NCBI GenBank assembly: GCA_027577415.1 | Contig: JANBQS010000618.1 | Location: 1 to 14,530 of the forward strand | Length of the DNA stretch: 14,530 nt | Reading direction: 5' to 3' | Source: Coemansia sp. RSA 922 | Lineage: Eukaryota; Kickxellomycota; Kickxellomycetes; Kickxellales; Kickxellaceae | In this document: piece after piece, positions 7,088 to 14,179 of the stretch | How positions within the stretch are numbered: the first letter of the stretch is position 1 | Layout: each line of letters opens with the position of its first letter | Translations under genes and position numbers: made by a program | The notes under the pieces: model-generated | Told to the model about the DNA's origin: nothing | The model's database searches: none | The model's input: the letters and a program-made list of their open reading frames with translations, nothing else

Positions 7088-8116
7088 ATGACTTATTCTT
7101 ACACAGCAAAGCCTGGTCAGGCGATTCTGTTGGTTGCCCGAGCCAGCGGTGATGCTTCTAACGTGGACGCTCTGCAGCAGCTGCGCGATTCGCTGGTGGC
7201 CCAAGTGGGCAGCAGCGGCAAGGTCGACTTTGAGCAAGTCGACCGCATCGAAGAAGGCGCAGCGACCTTGGCTAGCGCACAGTACGACGTAGCTATTGCC
7301 AACCCAGCCATACCACACACGGTCGAGCACAGCAGCAAGGTTCTTGGACAGGTTCTGTTGGCTCTAAAGCCAAGTGGAACACTGGTGCTTTACGAGCTTG
7401 TGCTGGACGCAGCCAACGGCGTTGAGGGCCTGCCCATTACTCGCACACAGGAGGATTTGGAGCAACAGCTAAAGTTTGCTGGATTCATTGACACTCGTAC
7501 CGAAGTTCAGCCAGTATCGGAGCCCGGGCTCTTGGAGCTTGCCAAAAACCACTGGAAGCTTTCTACGGCCAAGGACTTTGTGGCATTGGCCGCTGGGCGT
7601 GTACTGACGGCCACAGCATCGGCGGCAAAGCCGGCATACAACGTCGGAGCAGCGGCAGCCTTGTCCTTTGGCAAAAAGGTAAAGGCAAAGGAAGCTACCA
7701 GCTCCAATGCGATAGCGCCAAAGAAGGCGTGGATGCTCAACGTAGATTCAGACGATGAGGCAGAGATCGAAGACCAGGATGAGCTTCTGGAAGAAGAGGA
7801 CTTGGCCAAGCCCGATGCCGCCAGCCTTGCGCGACCCGACGGTGCAGCGCCAAAGCGAAAGGCGTGCAAGAACTGCACGTGTGGACTGGCTGAGGGTAAC
7901 ATGGTCGACGACAGCGAGGCATGCAAACCCACGGAGAAGCCCAAGCGGCTTACAAAGCCAGTCGACGTAGTAAACGTAAAGTCGGCGTGTGGAAACTGCA
8001 GCTTGGGCGACGCATTCAGGTGCTCGTCGTGTCCCTACCTCGGCCAGCCGTCATTTAAGCCAGGAGAAAAGGTCGTTCTTGGCGGAAGCATGCTGTTTGA
8101 CGACTTTATGCCATAG
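7088..8116 (+). CDS. DRE2: Dre2/anamorsin (CIAPIN1) Fe-S cluster assembly protein (342 aa)
   Basis: Dre2 passes electrons from the flavoprotein Tah18 to early cytosolic iron-sulfur cluster assembly. The N-terminal about 165 residues form the degenerate methyltransferase-like domain (LKPSGTLVLYEL at 93-104). An acidic linker (219-239) leads to the C-terminal CIAPIN1 domain. This holds KRKACKNCTCGLAEG (256-270) with C260, C263 and C265, then SACGNCSLGDAFRCSSCPYLG (C301-X2-C304-X7-C312-X2-C315, the [4Fe-4S]-type motif) and PSFKPGEKVVL. The usual first cysteine of the [2Fe-2S] motif, expected about 9-11 residues before C260, is absent, and no cysteine precedes C260. The only extra one is C279. 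The start at 7088 matches the family N-terminus; an in-frame ATG at 6995 would add 31 unusual residues. Single exon. Confidence 0.92.
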   Translation: MTYSYTAKPGQAILLVARASGDASNVDALQQLRDSLVAQVGSSGKVDFEQVDRIEEGAATLASAQYDVAIANPAIPHTVEHSSKVLGQVLLALKPSGTLVLYELVLDAANGVEGLPITRTQEDLEQQLKFAGFIDTRTEVQPVSEPGLLELAKNHWKLSTAKDFVALAAGRVLTATASAAKPAYNVGAAAALSFGKKVKAKEATSSNAIAPKKAWMLNVDSDDEAEIEDQDELLEEEDLAKPDAASLARPDGAAPKRKACKNCTCGLAEGNMVDDSEACKPTEKPKRLTKPVDVVNVKSACGNCSLGDAFRCSSCPYLGQPSFKPGEKVVLGGSMLFDDFMP

Positions 8117-8176
8117 AGTATGCATTGGTCGATCGACAGTCCTTGATCAGGCATGCAAAGGGGCTGTTTACTTTAT

Positions 8177-8191
8177 CTTCTCTCTCTTTTC
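8177..8191 (+). promoter_or_regulatory. Pyrimidine tract before the 8226 gene
   Basis: An uninterrupted C/T run ending 34 bp before the ATG at 8226, in a 109-bp gap after the Dre2 stop. It resembles the tracts before the neighbouring genes. Confidence 0.4.
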
Positions 8192-8225
8192 GATAAATTT
8201 CTTGACAAAAATTCACTCTTTCATT

Positions 8226-9461
8226 ATGCCAGTTCTTAATGCCGTTATTGACTCATTAGATGCGTTGGCCGACGAGCTGTGCTCGCTTGACCTTTCGCGG
8301 CCGCGCTACAACTTCACTGGGCTGGGAGTAGTACACCGCTTTGAGGCTGACACTCGGCCGTCGTTTGTGGTTAGAGACGCCGAGGCGCACGAGGCTAAAT
8401 TAGTAGCACCTGGCACAAAAGGCGTCTACGAGGATATGCTGGCGCGAATCGGCGTGCAACATGCAAACCTGGGGGTGGAGGCGGACAAGGAGCTGGACTC
8501 ACAGGCATTTGAAGACTTTTACGACAAGACCGTAGACCTGGCAGACTTGTGTCAGCTGGCGGACGTCAATGAGCGGCTGAACCAGGTAGCCAACAGCTAC
8601 CAGGAGTTCAGCATGCGCAAGGAAGAGCTGTCAAGCGAGCTGAAGCGGCTGGCAGTGATCCCGCGCATTAAGCAGCGACTGGCAAAACTGCCACAGATGG
8701 CGCGGGAGCTGGAGGAGGCAACCGCTCAGCGGCAGGCGATGGAGACTGAGGCTGAGGAGCACTTGTCCTCGCTGGATGGCATGGAAAAGGACATCTCGTA
8801 CCTGCGCATGGAGCACTCGATGGAACAGGAGAGCGAGGAGCAGGCGCTGGCGCAGTTGAAGGCAAAGAAGGACGAGCTAGCTCGGCTCAGCTCAGAGCTG
8901 GAAGCCAAGCGGCGGCTGCTGGAGTCACGCAAGGATGCGTACCGCAAGCGCCGGCCACTGACGGCAGTCGAGCACTCGGAGCGCATGCTGAGCGAGCTTG
9001 CGCGAGTGCGAGGCTCCGTGGCGCAGGACGACGAGTCATTACACGGCAAGCGCGACGTGTTTGTCGAGCGGCTGTCAGAGATGGTTGGCAACTCGGACGC
9101 CATTGAGCTGACCAACCGCTTTGTCGACAAGATATTTGCCAACACCATCGACAGCGTGGCCAACGAGGACACCGAGTCGATGGAAGCACGACGTGCCAGC
9201 CGCCGCCTATCCATGTCAGCCACAACGCCCTCGGGCCGCGTACTTGCCGCCCAGCTCCTGTGCATCCTGTACACGCAGAGCAGATCCGAGCAGGCTGGTA
9301 TGCCCGAGGACGACCTGCGCACTCAGATCGCCGAGTTTGCCCGCGAGCGCCAGTGGAACCCTGACCTGGTAGTGCAAGCCATGTACGAGGTCTTTGGCAA
9401 GCGTCTCGCCAAGCGCTACCGCGAAAGTAGGACACACATGGTGCGCCTGCTTTGGGAATAG
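8226..9461 (+). CDS. Coiled-coil protein, tentatively Spc34-like (DASH kinetochore complex), 411 aa
   Basis: I do not firmly recognise this protein. Residues 1-60 contain a helical start, then LSRPRYNFTG and SFVVRDAEAHEAKL (46-59). These resemble the N-terminal region of Spc34, a subunit of the microtubule-ring DASH/Dam1 complex, where an aromatic-Pro-Pro segment is followed by an IRDTE-x-HE-like motif; I am recalling that motif, not aligning it. Residues about 112-240 are a long heptad-rich coiled coil. Residues 318-335 are basic and Ser-rich, with RRAS and RRLS, basophilic-kinase-type sites. Residues 335-411 form a compact alpha-helical domain ending MVRLLWE, perhaps a winged helix. The start was chosen because the 79 codons upstream overlap the Dre2 gene and lack this pattern. 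Other coiled-coil kinetochore or cytoskeletal families remain possible. The gene itself is secure; the function is weak. Confidence 0.8.
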   Translation: MPVLNAVIDSLDALADELCSLDLSRPRYNFTGLGVVHRFEADTRPSFVVRDAEAHEAKLVAPGTKGVYEDMLARIGVQHANLGVEADKELDSQAFEDFYDKTVDLADLCQLADVNERLNQVANSYQEFSMRKEELSSELKRLAVIPRIKQRLAKLPQMARELEEATAQRQAMETEAEEHLSSLDGMEKDISYLRMEHSMEQESEEQALAQLKAKKDELARLSSELEAKRRLLESRKDAYRKRRPLTAVEHSERMLSELARVRGSVAQDDESLHGKRDVFVERLSEMVGNSDAIELTNRFVDKIFANTIDSVANEDTESMEARRASRRLSMSATTPSGRVLAAQLLCILYTQSRSEQAGMPEDDLRTQIAEFARERQWNPDLVVQAMYEVFGKRLAKRYRESRTHMVRLLWE

Positions 9462-9515
9462 GGTCTAAAGCTGGACTGTTGCCGCAGCACAAAGGCGAAG
9501 GGGATATCGATCAAG

Positions 9516-9554
9516 CCCTTCTTTCTCTCTTTTCTTTTCTTCACTTTTTTTTTC
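9516..9554 (+). promoter_or_regulatory. Long pyrimidine tract before the TRIP4/Rqt4-like gene
   Basis: Nearly all C/T over 39 bp, ending about 50 bp before the ATG at 9604, in a 142-bp intergenic gap. It ends close to ...catag, which looks like a splice acceptor, but no upstream exon is apparent. I read it as promoter/leader. Confidence 0.4.
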
Positions 9555-9603
9555 ATAGCCCTTTTCACTCGAATTTCACATTAATCCACTTGCAAGTACT
9601 CAA

Positions 9604-11148
9604 ATGCAGCAAGGCGTACAAACTTTGACTAGCGCTGACCGCGCTTGGGCCACGCACCAGGTCGCCGTCATTATCGGATCCACTGAACAGGATGCCGCTC
9701 CACTGGCTGACTTTTTGGTCGGCATTGAGAGTGCTGCCGAGCTCCAAACACAGCTGCTTGATATGCTGGGCGAGTCGCCCATGGCTCTCGACTTTGCCTT
9801 TGCGTTGATAGCTAAGCGCTTCCCGCCGGCCCCAGAGCCACAACAGACAGCTCGCTCATCGCAACCTCTGGGTGTTGCCTGGACATCCAGCGCCGTTGCC
9901 TATAGAAAGGGTGGCTCTGGTGAGGCCGCTGCCGCTGTTCCCTCCCTGGGCCACACGGCGAAGAGTCAGAACGATGCTCACATCAATAGCCAAGACATGC
10001 CACCACTGCCACCAGCACAAAAGTCGCAGCGACAGCAAAAGAAGGAAAAGCAACAGCAAGAGCGACAGCAAAAGGAGATTGAAGAAAAGTCGCGACGGAC
10101 GGCTAAGCGCAAGCGCGTCAAGTGCGAGTGCCAAGCATCTGAGCACACCCTGTTGACAAACTGTCTGACTTGCGGGCGGATCATTTGTGATAAGGAAGGA
10201 CCCGGACCATGCTTGTTTTGTGGTGCTCATGTCGAGAGCCCCGATCAGCAGCTCCAGCAACACATGCAGCGCCTGTTAAACCGGGCTGAAGAAGCCAAGC
10301 GACAACATGGAACACTTGCCTCGTCAGGTAGTGCCAGGAAGACCCAGTCGAGCGGCGGTACGTCGTATAGTATGAAGGCCGGCGGCGGATTTGGGACGCG
10401 AGATGCTGAGCTGTTGTGGCCGGCGAACGAAGCCAATCCCAGCACTGAGAGTGGGCCTGCGCCCACACTAGGGGCCGTCGCTGAGCTTTCCGAAGAGGAG
10501 TACTTGCAGTTGGCCTTCAAGGCGCTGGCAATCGATAGCTCTACTGCTGACCCAGCATCGGTGCGCGAAGCTGAGGCGTGGGTCAAGGCCATGCGCCGCA
10601 AGGAAAAGCTCTTGGACTTTGACCGCACTGCTGCTCAGCGTACAAAGCTCATTGACCAGGCCTCGGACTTTGACCCGCACGCAATAGGCAAGTGGATGAC
10701 ACCCATTGAGAAGGCTGAGGCTGCGCGGCGCGCGGCAGCTAAGCTCAAGGAGGATGAGGAGCGCGAGCACCGTCGGCGTCAAGGCACTCGCGTGCTACGC
10801 CTCAACTTTGCCAAGGGCACCATCGACATGAGCCGCGCTGACGAAGAACCTGACAGTGACGTCAAAGCGAGCGCCATTGACAATCCCCCAGCAAATCCAC
10901 CCCCTCGCAAAGCCGCCGTGGCAGCAGCTCCACCCAAACCGAGCGCAAATAGCGCCGGCTCCTTCGCGCACAACCCGCTACTAGGTGGAGCCGCTGAGCC
11001 TAGGTTTGTGCTGTCGGTAGACAAGCTCTCCTCTGCAAAGACTACTGCGTCGTCCAGCAGCTCAGAGTCCCCAAGTGCCAGAAAGCTGGCTCAGCGGCGG
11101 CTGATGCTTCGCCTTCAGGACGACACTAATCCCGCGCTACTGTCATAG
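9604..11148 (+). CDS. RQT4: Activating signal cointegrator 1-like zinc-finger protein (TRIP4/Rqt4 family), 514 aa
   Basis: Members belong to the ASC-1 complex (RQT complex in yeast), which dissociates collided ribosomes in ribosome-associated quality control. The diagnostic part is the C2HC5 zinc finger at residues 174-207: C174-x-C176, H181, C187, C190, C195, C203 and C206 within KCECQASEHTLLTNCLTCGR and EGPGPCLFCG. Downstream, KEKLLDFDRTAAQRTKLIDQ (333-352) matches the conserved LLEFDR-x-S/A-x-x-RT segment of TRIP4. The N-terminal about 75 residues are helical; a Gln/Lys-rich charged helix (137-170) precedes the finger. The C-terminal about 90 residues are low complexity. The ASCH domain that ends animal TRIP4 is not visible, as in yeast Rqt4. 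Single exon, start preceded by a long pyrimidine tract. The family call is strong; the symbol follows the yeast-type architecture. Confidence 0.88.
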   Translation: MQQGVQTLTSADRAWATHQVAVIIGSTEQDAAPLADFLVGIESAAELQTQLLDMLGESPMALDFAFALIAKRFPPAPEPQQTARSSQPLGVAWTSSAVAYRKGGSGEAAAAVPSLGHTAKSQNDAHINSQDMPPLPPAQKSQRQQKKEKQQQERQQKEIEEKSRRTAKRKRVKCECQASEHTLLTNCLTCGRIICDKEGPGPCLFCGAHVESPDQQLQQHMQRLLNRAEEAKRQHGTLASSGSARKTQSSGGTSYSMKAGGGFGTRDAELLWPANEANPSTESGPAPTLGAVAELSEEEYLQLAFKALAIDSSTADPASVREAEAWVKAMRRKEKLLDFDRTAAQRTKLIDQASDFDPHAIGKWMTPIEKAEAARRAAAKLKEDEEREHRRRQGTRVLRLNFAKGTIDMSRADEEPDSDVKASAIDNPPANPPPRKAAVAAAPPKPSANSAGSFAHNPLLGGAAEPRFVLSVDKLSSAKTTASSSSSESPSARKLAQRRLMLRLQDDTNPALLS

Positions 11149-11306
11149 GCTTGTGCTGTACTCCCTCCCCCAAACTCCTTGTGCGTCCATCAAGAACATC
11201 AGTTTTTTTTGGGATCGACGTTTCCAAGCTTCTCTAAAAATTTCAGGTTTTTAGTATTCTCTAGTTTTGTCTCTAGTCATTTCTAAATCGTGCTCCAGCT
11301 CTACTA

Positions 11307-12995
11307 ATGTCGTACTATAACAACGACAACAGCAACAACTATTACCCGCCGCCGCCGCCGCCGCACCAGCAGCAGCAATATGACAACAGCGGCAATGGTG
11401 GAGGATACTACCAACCGCCGCCGCCTCAGCAGCAGCAGTACCAGCAATACCAACAGCAACAGCCATTTTACCAGCCGCCGCCTGTGAACAACAACGCTCA
11501 CTATCCTCCTCCTCCACCACCACCACAGCAGCAACACCAAGGCTTTGGCGGGTTTGACGGCGACTTCAAGGGCGCCAAGCAGTACAACCGCACACCAAAG
11601 TTCCGGGACCTCTGGGCTGCGCTCTTGTTCCTGGCGCACTTTGCCCTGTTTGTCGTCATGGCTGTCCTGTTTATCAAGGCCCTGCCATCCTCTGCCTTCA
11701 AGTACTCGGGTCAGCTCAAGTACACAAAGAACTTTTACTCGTGGCCTACCATGATCATGTGGCTGTGTGTTTTGCTCGCCTCGATTGTGTTCAGCGTTTT
11801 GTACTTGCTGATTTTGCAAATGTTCGCTGGCCAGATGTTGGTCATATCCTTCTGGTTCTCGGTCCTTGTCATGATTGGCACTGGCGCCTACTACTTGGCA
11901 GCAAAGATCTGGTTCGCCGGCGCGCTCATGGTGATCTTTGGCATCTTCTACGCGCTAATGTGGTTCTCATGGCGCCACCGCATTCCCTTCTCCAAACTCG
12001 TGCTCCAGACCGTCTGCCGCATAACTCGCCGGTTCCCCTCCACTATGGTGATCAGCCTGGTATTTCTGATCATTCAGACTGCCTACAGCGCCCTGTGGTC
12101 GCTGGCCTTTGCTGGCAGCTTCAAGCACATGGAAAAGTACCAGAGCTGTTCGATGCACACCGACCGCAACGGCCGCCAGTATCAGTCGTGCTCTAACCCA
12201 AAGGAGATTCTCGCCTGGATCTACATGGTCTTTTCGTTCTACTGGACTAGCAGCGTTATTCTCAACGTGCTGCACACGACCATCAGCGGCACCTTTGCCA
12301 CGTACTACTTTTTCGAAGGTGCGCCTGGCGGCTATCCCACCAAGCACGTTATGCTCTCGTCGCTCAAGCGCTCGACAACCAATTCGTTTGGTAGCATTTG
12401 CTTTGGATCGCTGATTGTAGCCCTGATCCAGACTGTGCGCTCAGTCCTGCGTGCCATCCGCGGCCAGGGCAACGACAACATTGCAGTCCAGCTCATTGCC
12501 TGCTGCGTCGACTGCATCCTCGGCTGCATCGAGGGTCTGGTCGAGTTCTTCAACAAGTACGCCTACGTCGAAATTGCCATTTACGGCAAGCCCTTTACAC
12601 AGGCTGCCAAGGATACCTGGTCGCTTATCAAAGACCGCGGTGTCGACGCCCTCATCAACGACTGCCTGATTGGAAATGTTTTGCAGATGGGCTCGTTCTT
12701 GTGCGCGGCGGTTGTCGCCCTAATTGCCTGGCTCTACATCACCATTACTAAGCCCGAGTACAACAGCACTGGCTCGTATACAGCGCCCATCATCCTCTCG
12801 GCATTCATCATTGCTATGAGCATGTTCATGGTCTTGCTCAAGTGCATCGATTCGGGCGCAGCCACTACCTTTGTGTGCCTAGCCGAGGACCCTGAGGCCA
12901 TGCAGCGCAACAACCCTGAGCTGTATCGCATGGTCCGCGAGGCCTATCCAAACGTTGTCCGTGGTGTGCGAGACAACAATAACAACTCCTATTGA
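11307..12995 (+). CDS. PNS1: Choline transporter-like (CTL/PNS1 family) membrane protein, 562 aa
   Basis: A multi-span plasma-membrane protein of the CTL/SLC44 family; fungal members are called Pns1, and their transport role is not well established. Residues 1-80 are a cytosolic Tyr/Pro/Gln/Asn-rich tail with runs of six to seven prolines and CAG/CCG-type codon repeats. About ten hydrophobic segments follow (near 102-124, 147-171, 176-198, 200-221, 247-268, 300-330, 361-382, 393-414, 455-480 and 492-512). A loop at 271-299 contains two Cys (C281, C295). The family signature lies at about 414-445: FNKYAYVEIAIYGKPFTQAA followed by KDTWSLIKDRG. The C-terminal tail ends in NNNNSY. Length and topology match Pns1. 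Single exon; its stop is 64 bp from the converging cyanase homologue stop. Confidence 0.92.
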   Translation: MSYYNNDNSNNYYPPPPPPHQQQQYDNSGNGGGYYQPPPPQQQQYQQYQQQQPFYQPPPVNNNAHYPPPPPPPQQQHQGFGGFDGDFKGAKQYNRTPKFRDLWAALLFLAHFALFVVMAVLFIKALPSSAFKYSGQLKYTKNFYSWPTMIMWLCVLLASIVFSVLYLLILQMFAGQMLVISFWFSVLVMIGTGAYYLAAKIWFAGALMVIFGIFYALMWFSWRHRIPFSKLVLQTVCRITRRFPSTMVISLVFLIIQTAYSALWSLAFAGSFKHMEKYQSCSMHTDRNGRQYQSCSNPKEILAWIYMVFSFYWTSSVILNVLHTTISGTFATYYFFEGAPGGYPTKHVMLSSLKRSTTNSFGSICFGSLIVALIQTVRSVLRAIRGQGNDNIAVQLIACCVDCILGCIEGLVEFFNKYAYVEIAIYGKPFTQAAKDTWSLIKDRGVDALINDCLIGNVLQMGSFLCAAVVALIAWLYITITKPEYNSTGSYTAPIILSAFIIAMSMFMVLLKCIDSGAATTFVCLAEDPEAMQRNNPELYRMVREAYPNVVRGVRDNNNNSY

Positions 12996-13059
12996 AAATT
13001 TCATATCTCAACTTTTTTTTTCCACTAGTGCTACTAATTTAATTGAAACATAGGCGACA

Positions 13060-13607
13060 TTACCAGCTCTGGTATGACGAGTAGGCTGCATCGAGCGTGA
13101 GCCTGACGTCGTTGGTCTTGCCCCGAGGCACCTTCTCGACGCGCACCCTGATGCTAGGCGCACACACCGCGCCATCTCCAAACTTTTCTACAATGACCGA
13201 GCGAAGCGCTGGCCCGTACAGCCCAATGGCTTCGTGGAACGGATACACAACCGGATCTGTGGCTCCAGACACACTGACCGCGCGCAGGGGAGGCCCAGCC
13301 ATGCGAAAGTCCTCTTCGAGCGTCTCTGCCGACAGATTGAGCAAGTCCGCTAGCAGACGAATGTCCTTCAGCGTAGGCGTGGCGCGTCCGTAGAACAGCG
13401 CAGCAGTCCATACCTCGTCGTGTGAGAGTTGGCTAGCTATCTGAGAAAACCTACAACACTTTACAAGCACACTTCTTGTTAATAGGGAATACGTCTGCAG
13501 AAATGACATTAGTTGCTGCACACCCCCGCTTACGTGAGCTTTCGGCGCGCCTTTTCGTGGAGCAACTTGACGCAAGCTGGAGGCAAAGACTCGGTACCGA
13601 TATTCAT
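13060..13607 (-). CDS. cynS: Cyanase (cyanate hydratase) homologue, two exons, 154 aa, altered active site
   Basis: Cyanase converts cyanate and bicarbonate to ammonia and CO2 via carbamate. Exon 1 is 13607-13534 (residues 1-25, MNIGTESLPPACVKLLHEKA onward); exon 2 is 13450-13060, joined within codon 25. The joined frame fits the family: LPPACVKLL and RRKLTFSQIA (N-terminal helical domain), FYGRATPTLKDI, LSAETLEEDF, then TDPVVYPFHEAIGLYG and VEKFGDGAVCAPSI (C-terminal catalytic domain). Length is close to E. coli CynS (156 aa). Catalytic Arg96, Glu99 and Ser122 of E. coli correspond to Pro95, Glu98 and Cys121 here, so two of three are changed, and the ending AAYSSYQSW is unusual. Read from the DNA, these are clean codons (ccg, tgt) in an undamaged frame. 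The homology is firm; activity is doubtful. Confidence 0.87.
13451..13533 (-). other. Intron of the cyanase homologue (83 bp)
   Basis: On the minus strand the donor is CAC|GTAAGC and the acceptor TTGTAG|GTTTT. Candidate branch sites are CAACTAAT (13508-13515) and ATTAAC (13478-13483). Removing it joins RRKLT to FSQIA, restoring the conserved cyanase N-terminal helix and a continuous frame; unspliced, exon 1 meets a stop two bases into the intron. Confidence 0.85.
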
Positions 13608-14179
13608 GGGTGTTGTAGACAAGAAAATAAAGCGCAAGTGTGGACAGATGTGCAAAGCAGACCAGGGAAGCAAAACGAAGAGCTCGCTCGCCCTAGTCTC
13701 TTTGTCTGAGCCCAAGCGAGTAATATGGCGCAGTTGCTCTGACTACGATGCGCGTAACGAGAGTAGTTTGAGTTACTGCGAAAATAAAAGACCTCCTTGT
13801 AAGGAACTTTGCGCAGCAGTACCTGATGACGAGTCTAGCATAGCGAGCCACACACGGACATGTATTGGAACCACTTGCAACGACAAGCACGCCCTATTTC
13901 AGGGCGCAAGGATCGACATATATTTTTATACCTTTGCTGCCAGGAAGCGCCAATTGCAGAGCGGTGCATCTTCTCTCCTGTTGGGGACAGAGGAAGCCGG
14001 CTTTGGCTTTCTTCCTTTCCTCTTTGCTTCTTCATCTGTTTTTTTTTTTGTTCATCTCTTGTTCATCTCGTGTCAAGCTCCAGAGTCCGAGCTTGCTGGT
14101 CACCGTACGCCGCCACCAACTAATTTTGTGCTGAAAAGCCATTGTTTACGTCTCCTGCCAAGAGCGTATATTAGACACA
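13608..14179. other. Intergenic region between the cyanase homologue and the right-edge secreted gene
   Basis: About 570 bp with no convincing gene. It contains a 6-bp hairpin (cgccct 13890-13895, agggcg 13901-13906, 5-nt loop), a T/A-rich stretch (13918-13930) that could serve as a TATA element on either strand, and a long pyrimidine tract leading to the plus-strand gene. A plus-strand frame through it (13513-14268) is antisense to cyanase exon 1 and has no protein-like features. An in-frame ATG at 13715 could lengthen the cyanase homologue, but the added residues do not fit the family. Confidence 0.5.
14007..14069 (+). promoter_or_regulatory. Pyrimidine tract with tandem TTGTTCATCTC repeat
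   Basis: About 60 bp of almost pure C/T, including an 11-T run, ending in two exact tandem copies of ttgttcatctc (14048-14058 and 14059-14069). It lies about 110 bp before the ATG at 14180 and probably belongs to that gene's promoter. Confidence 0.4.

Noticed and set aside
8726..9492. Overlapping minus-strand frames of about 200 codons opposite the coiled-coil gene
   Set aside because: Composition (Ser/Arg-rich, no domain) is that of antisense translation of a coiled coil.
13608..13715. Upstream ATG at 13715 extending the cyanase homologue by 36 residues
   Set aside because: The added residues do not resemble the family, while the start at 13607 gives the expected length and N-terminus.
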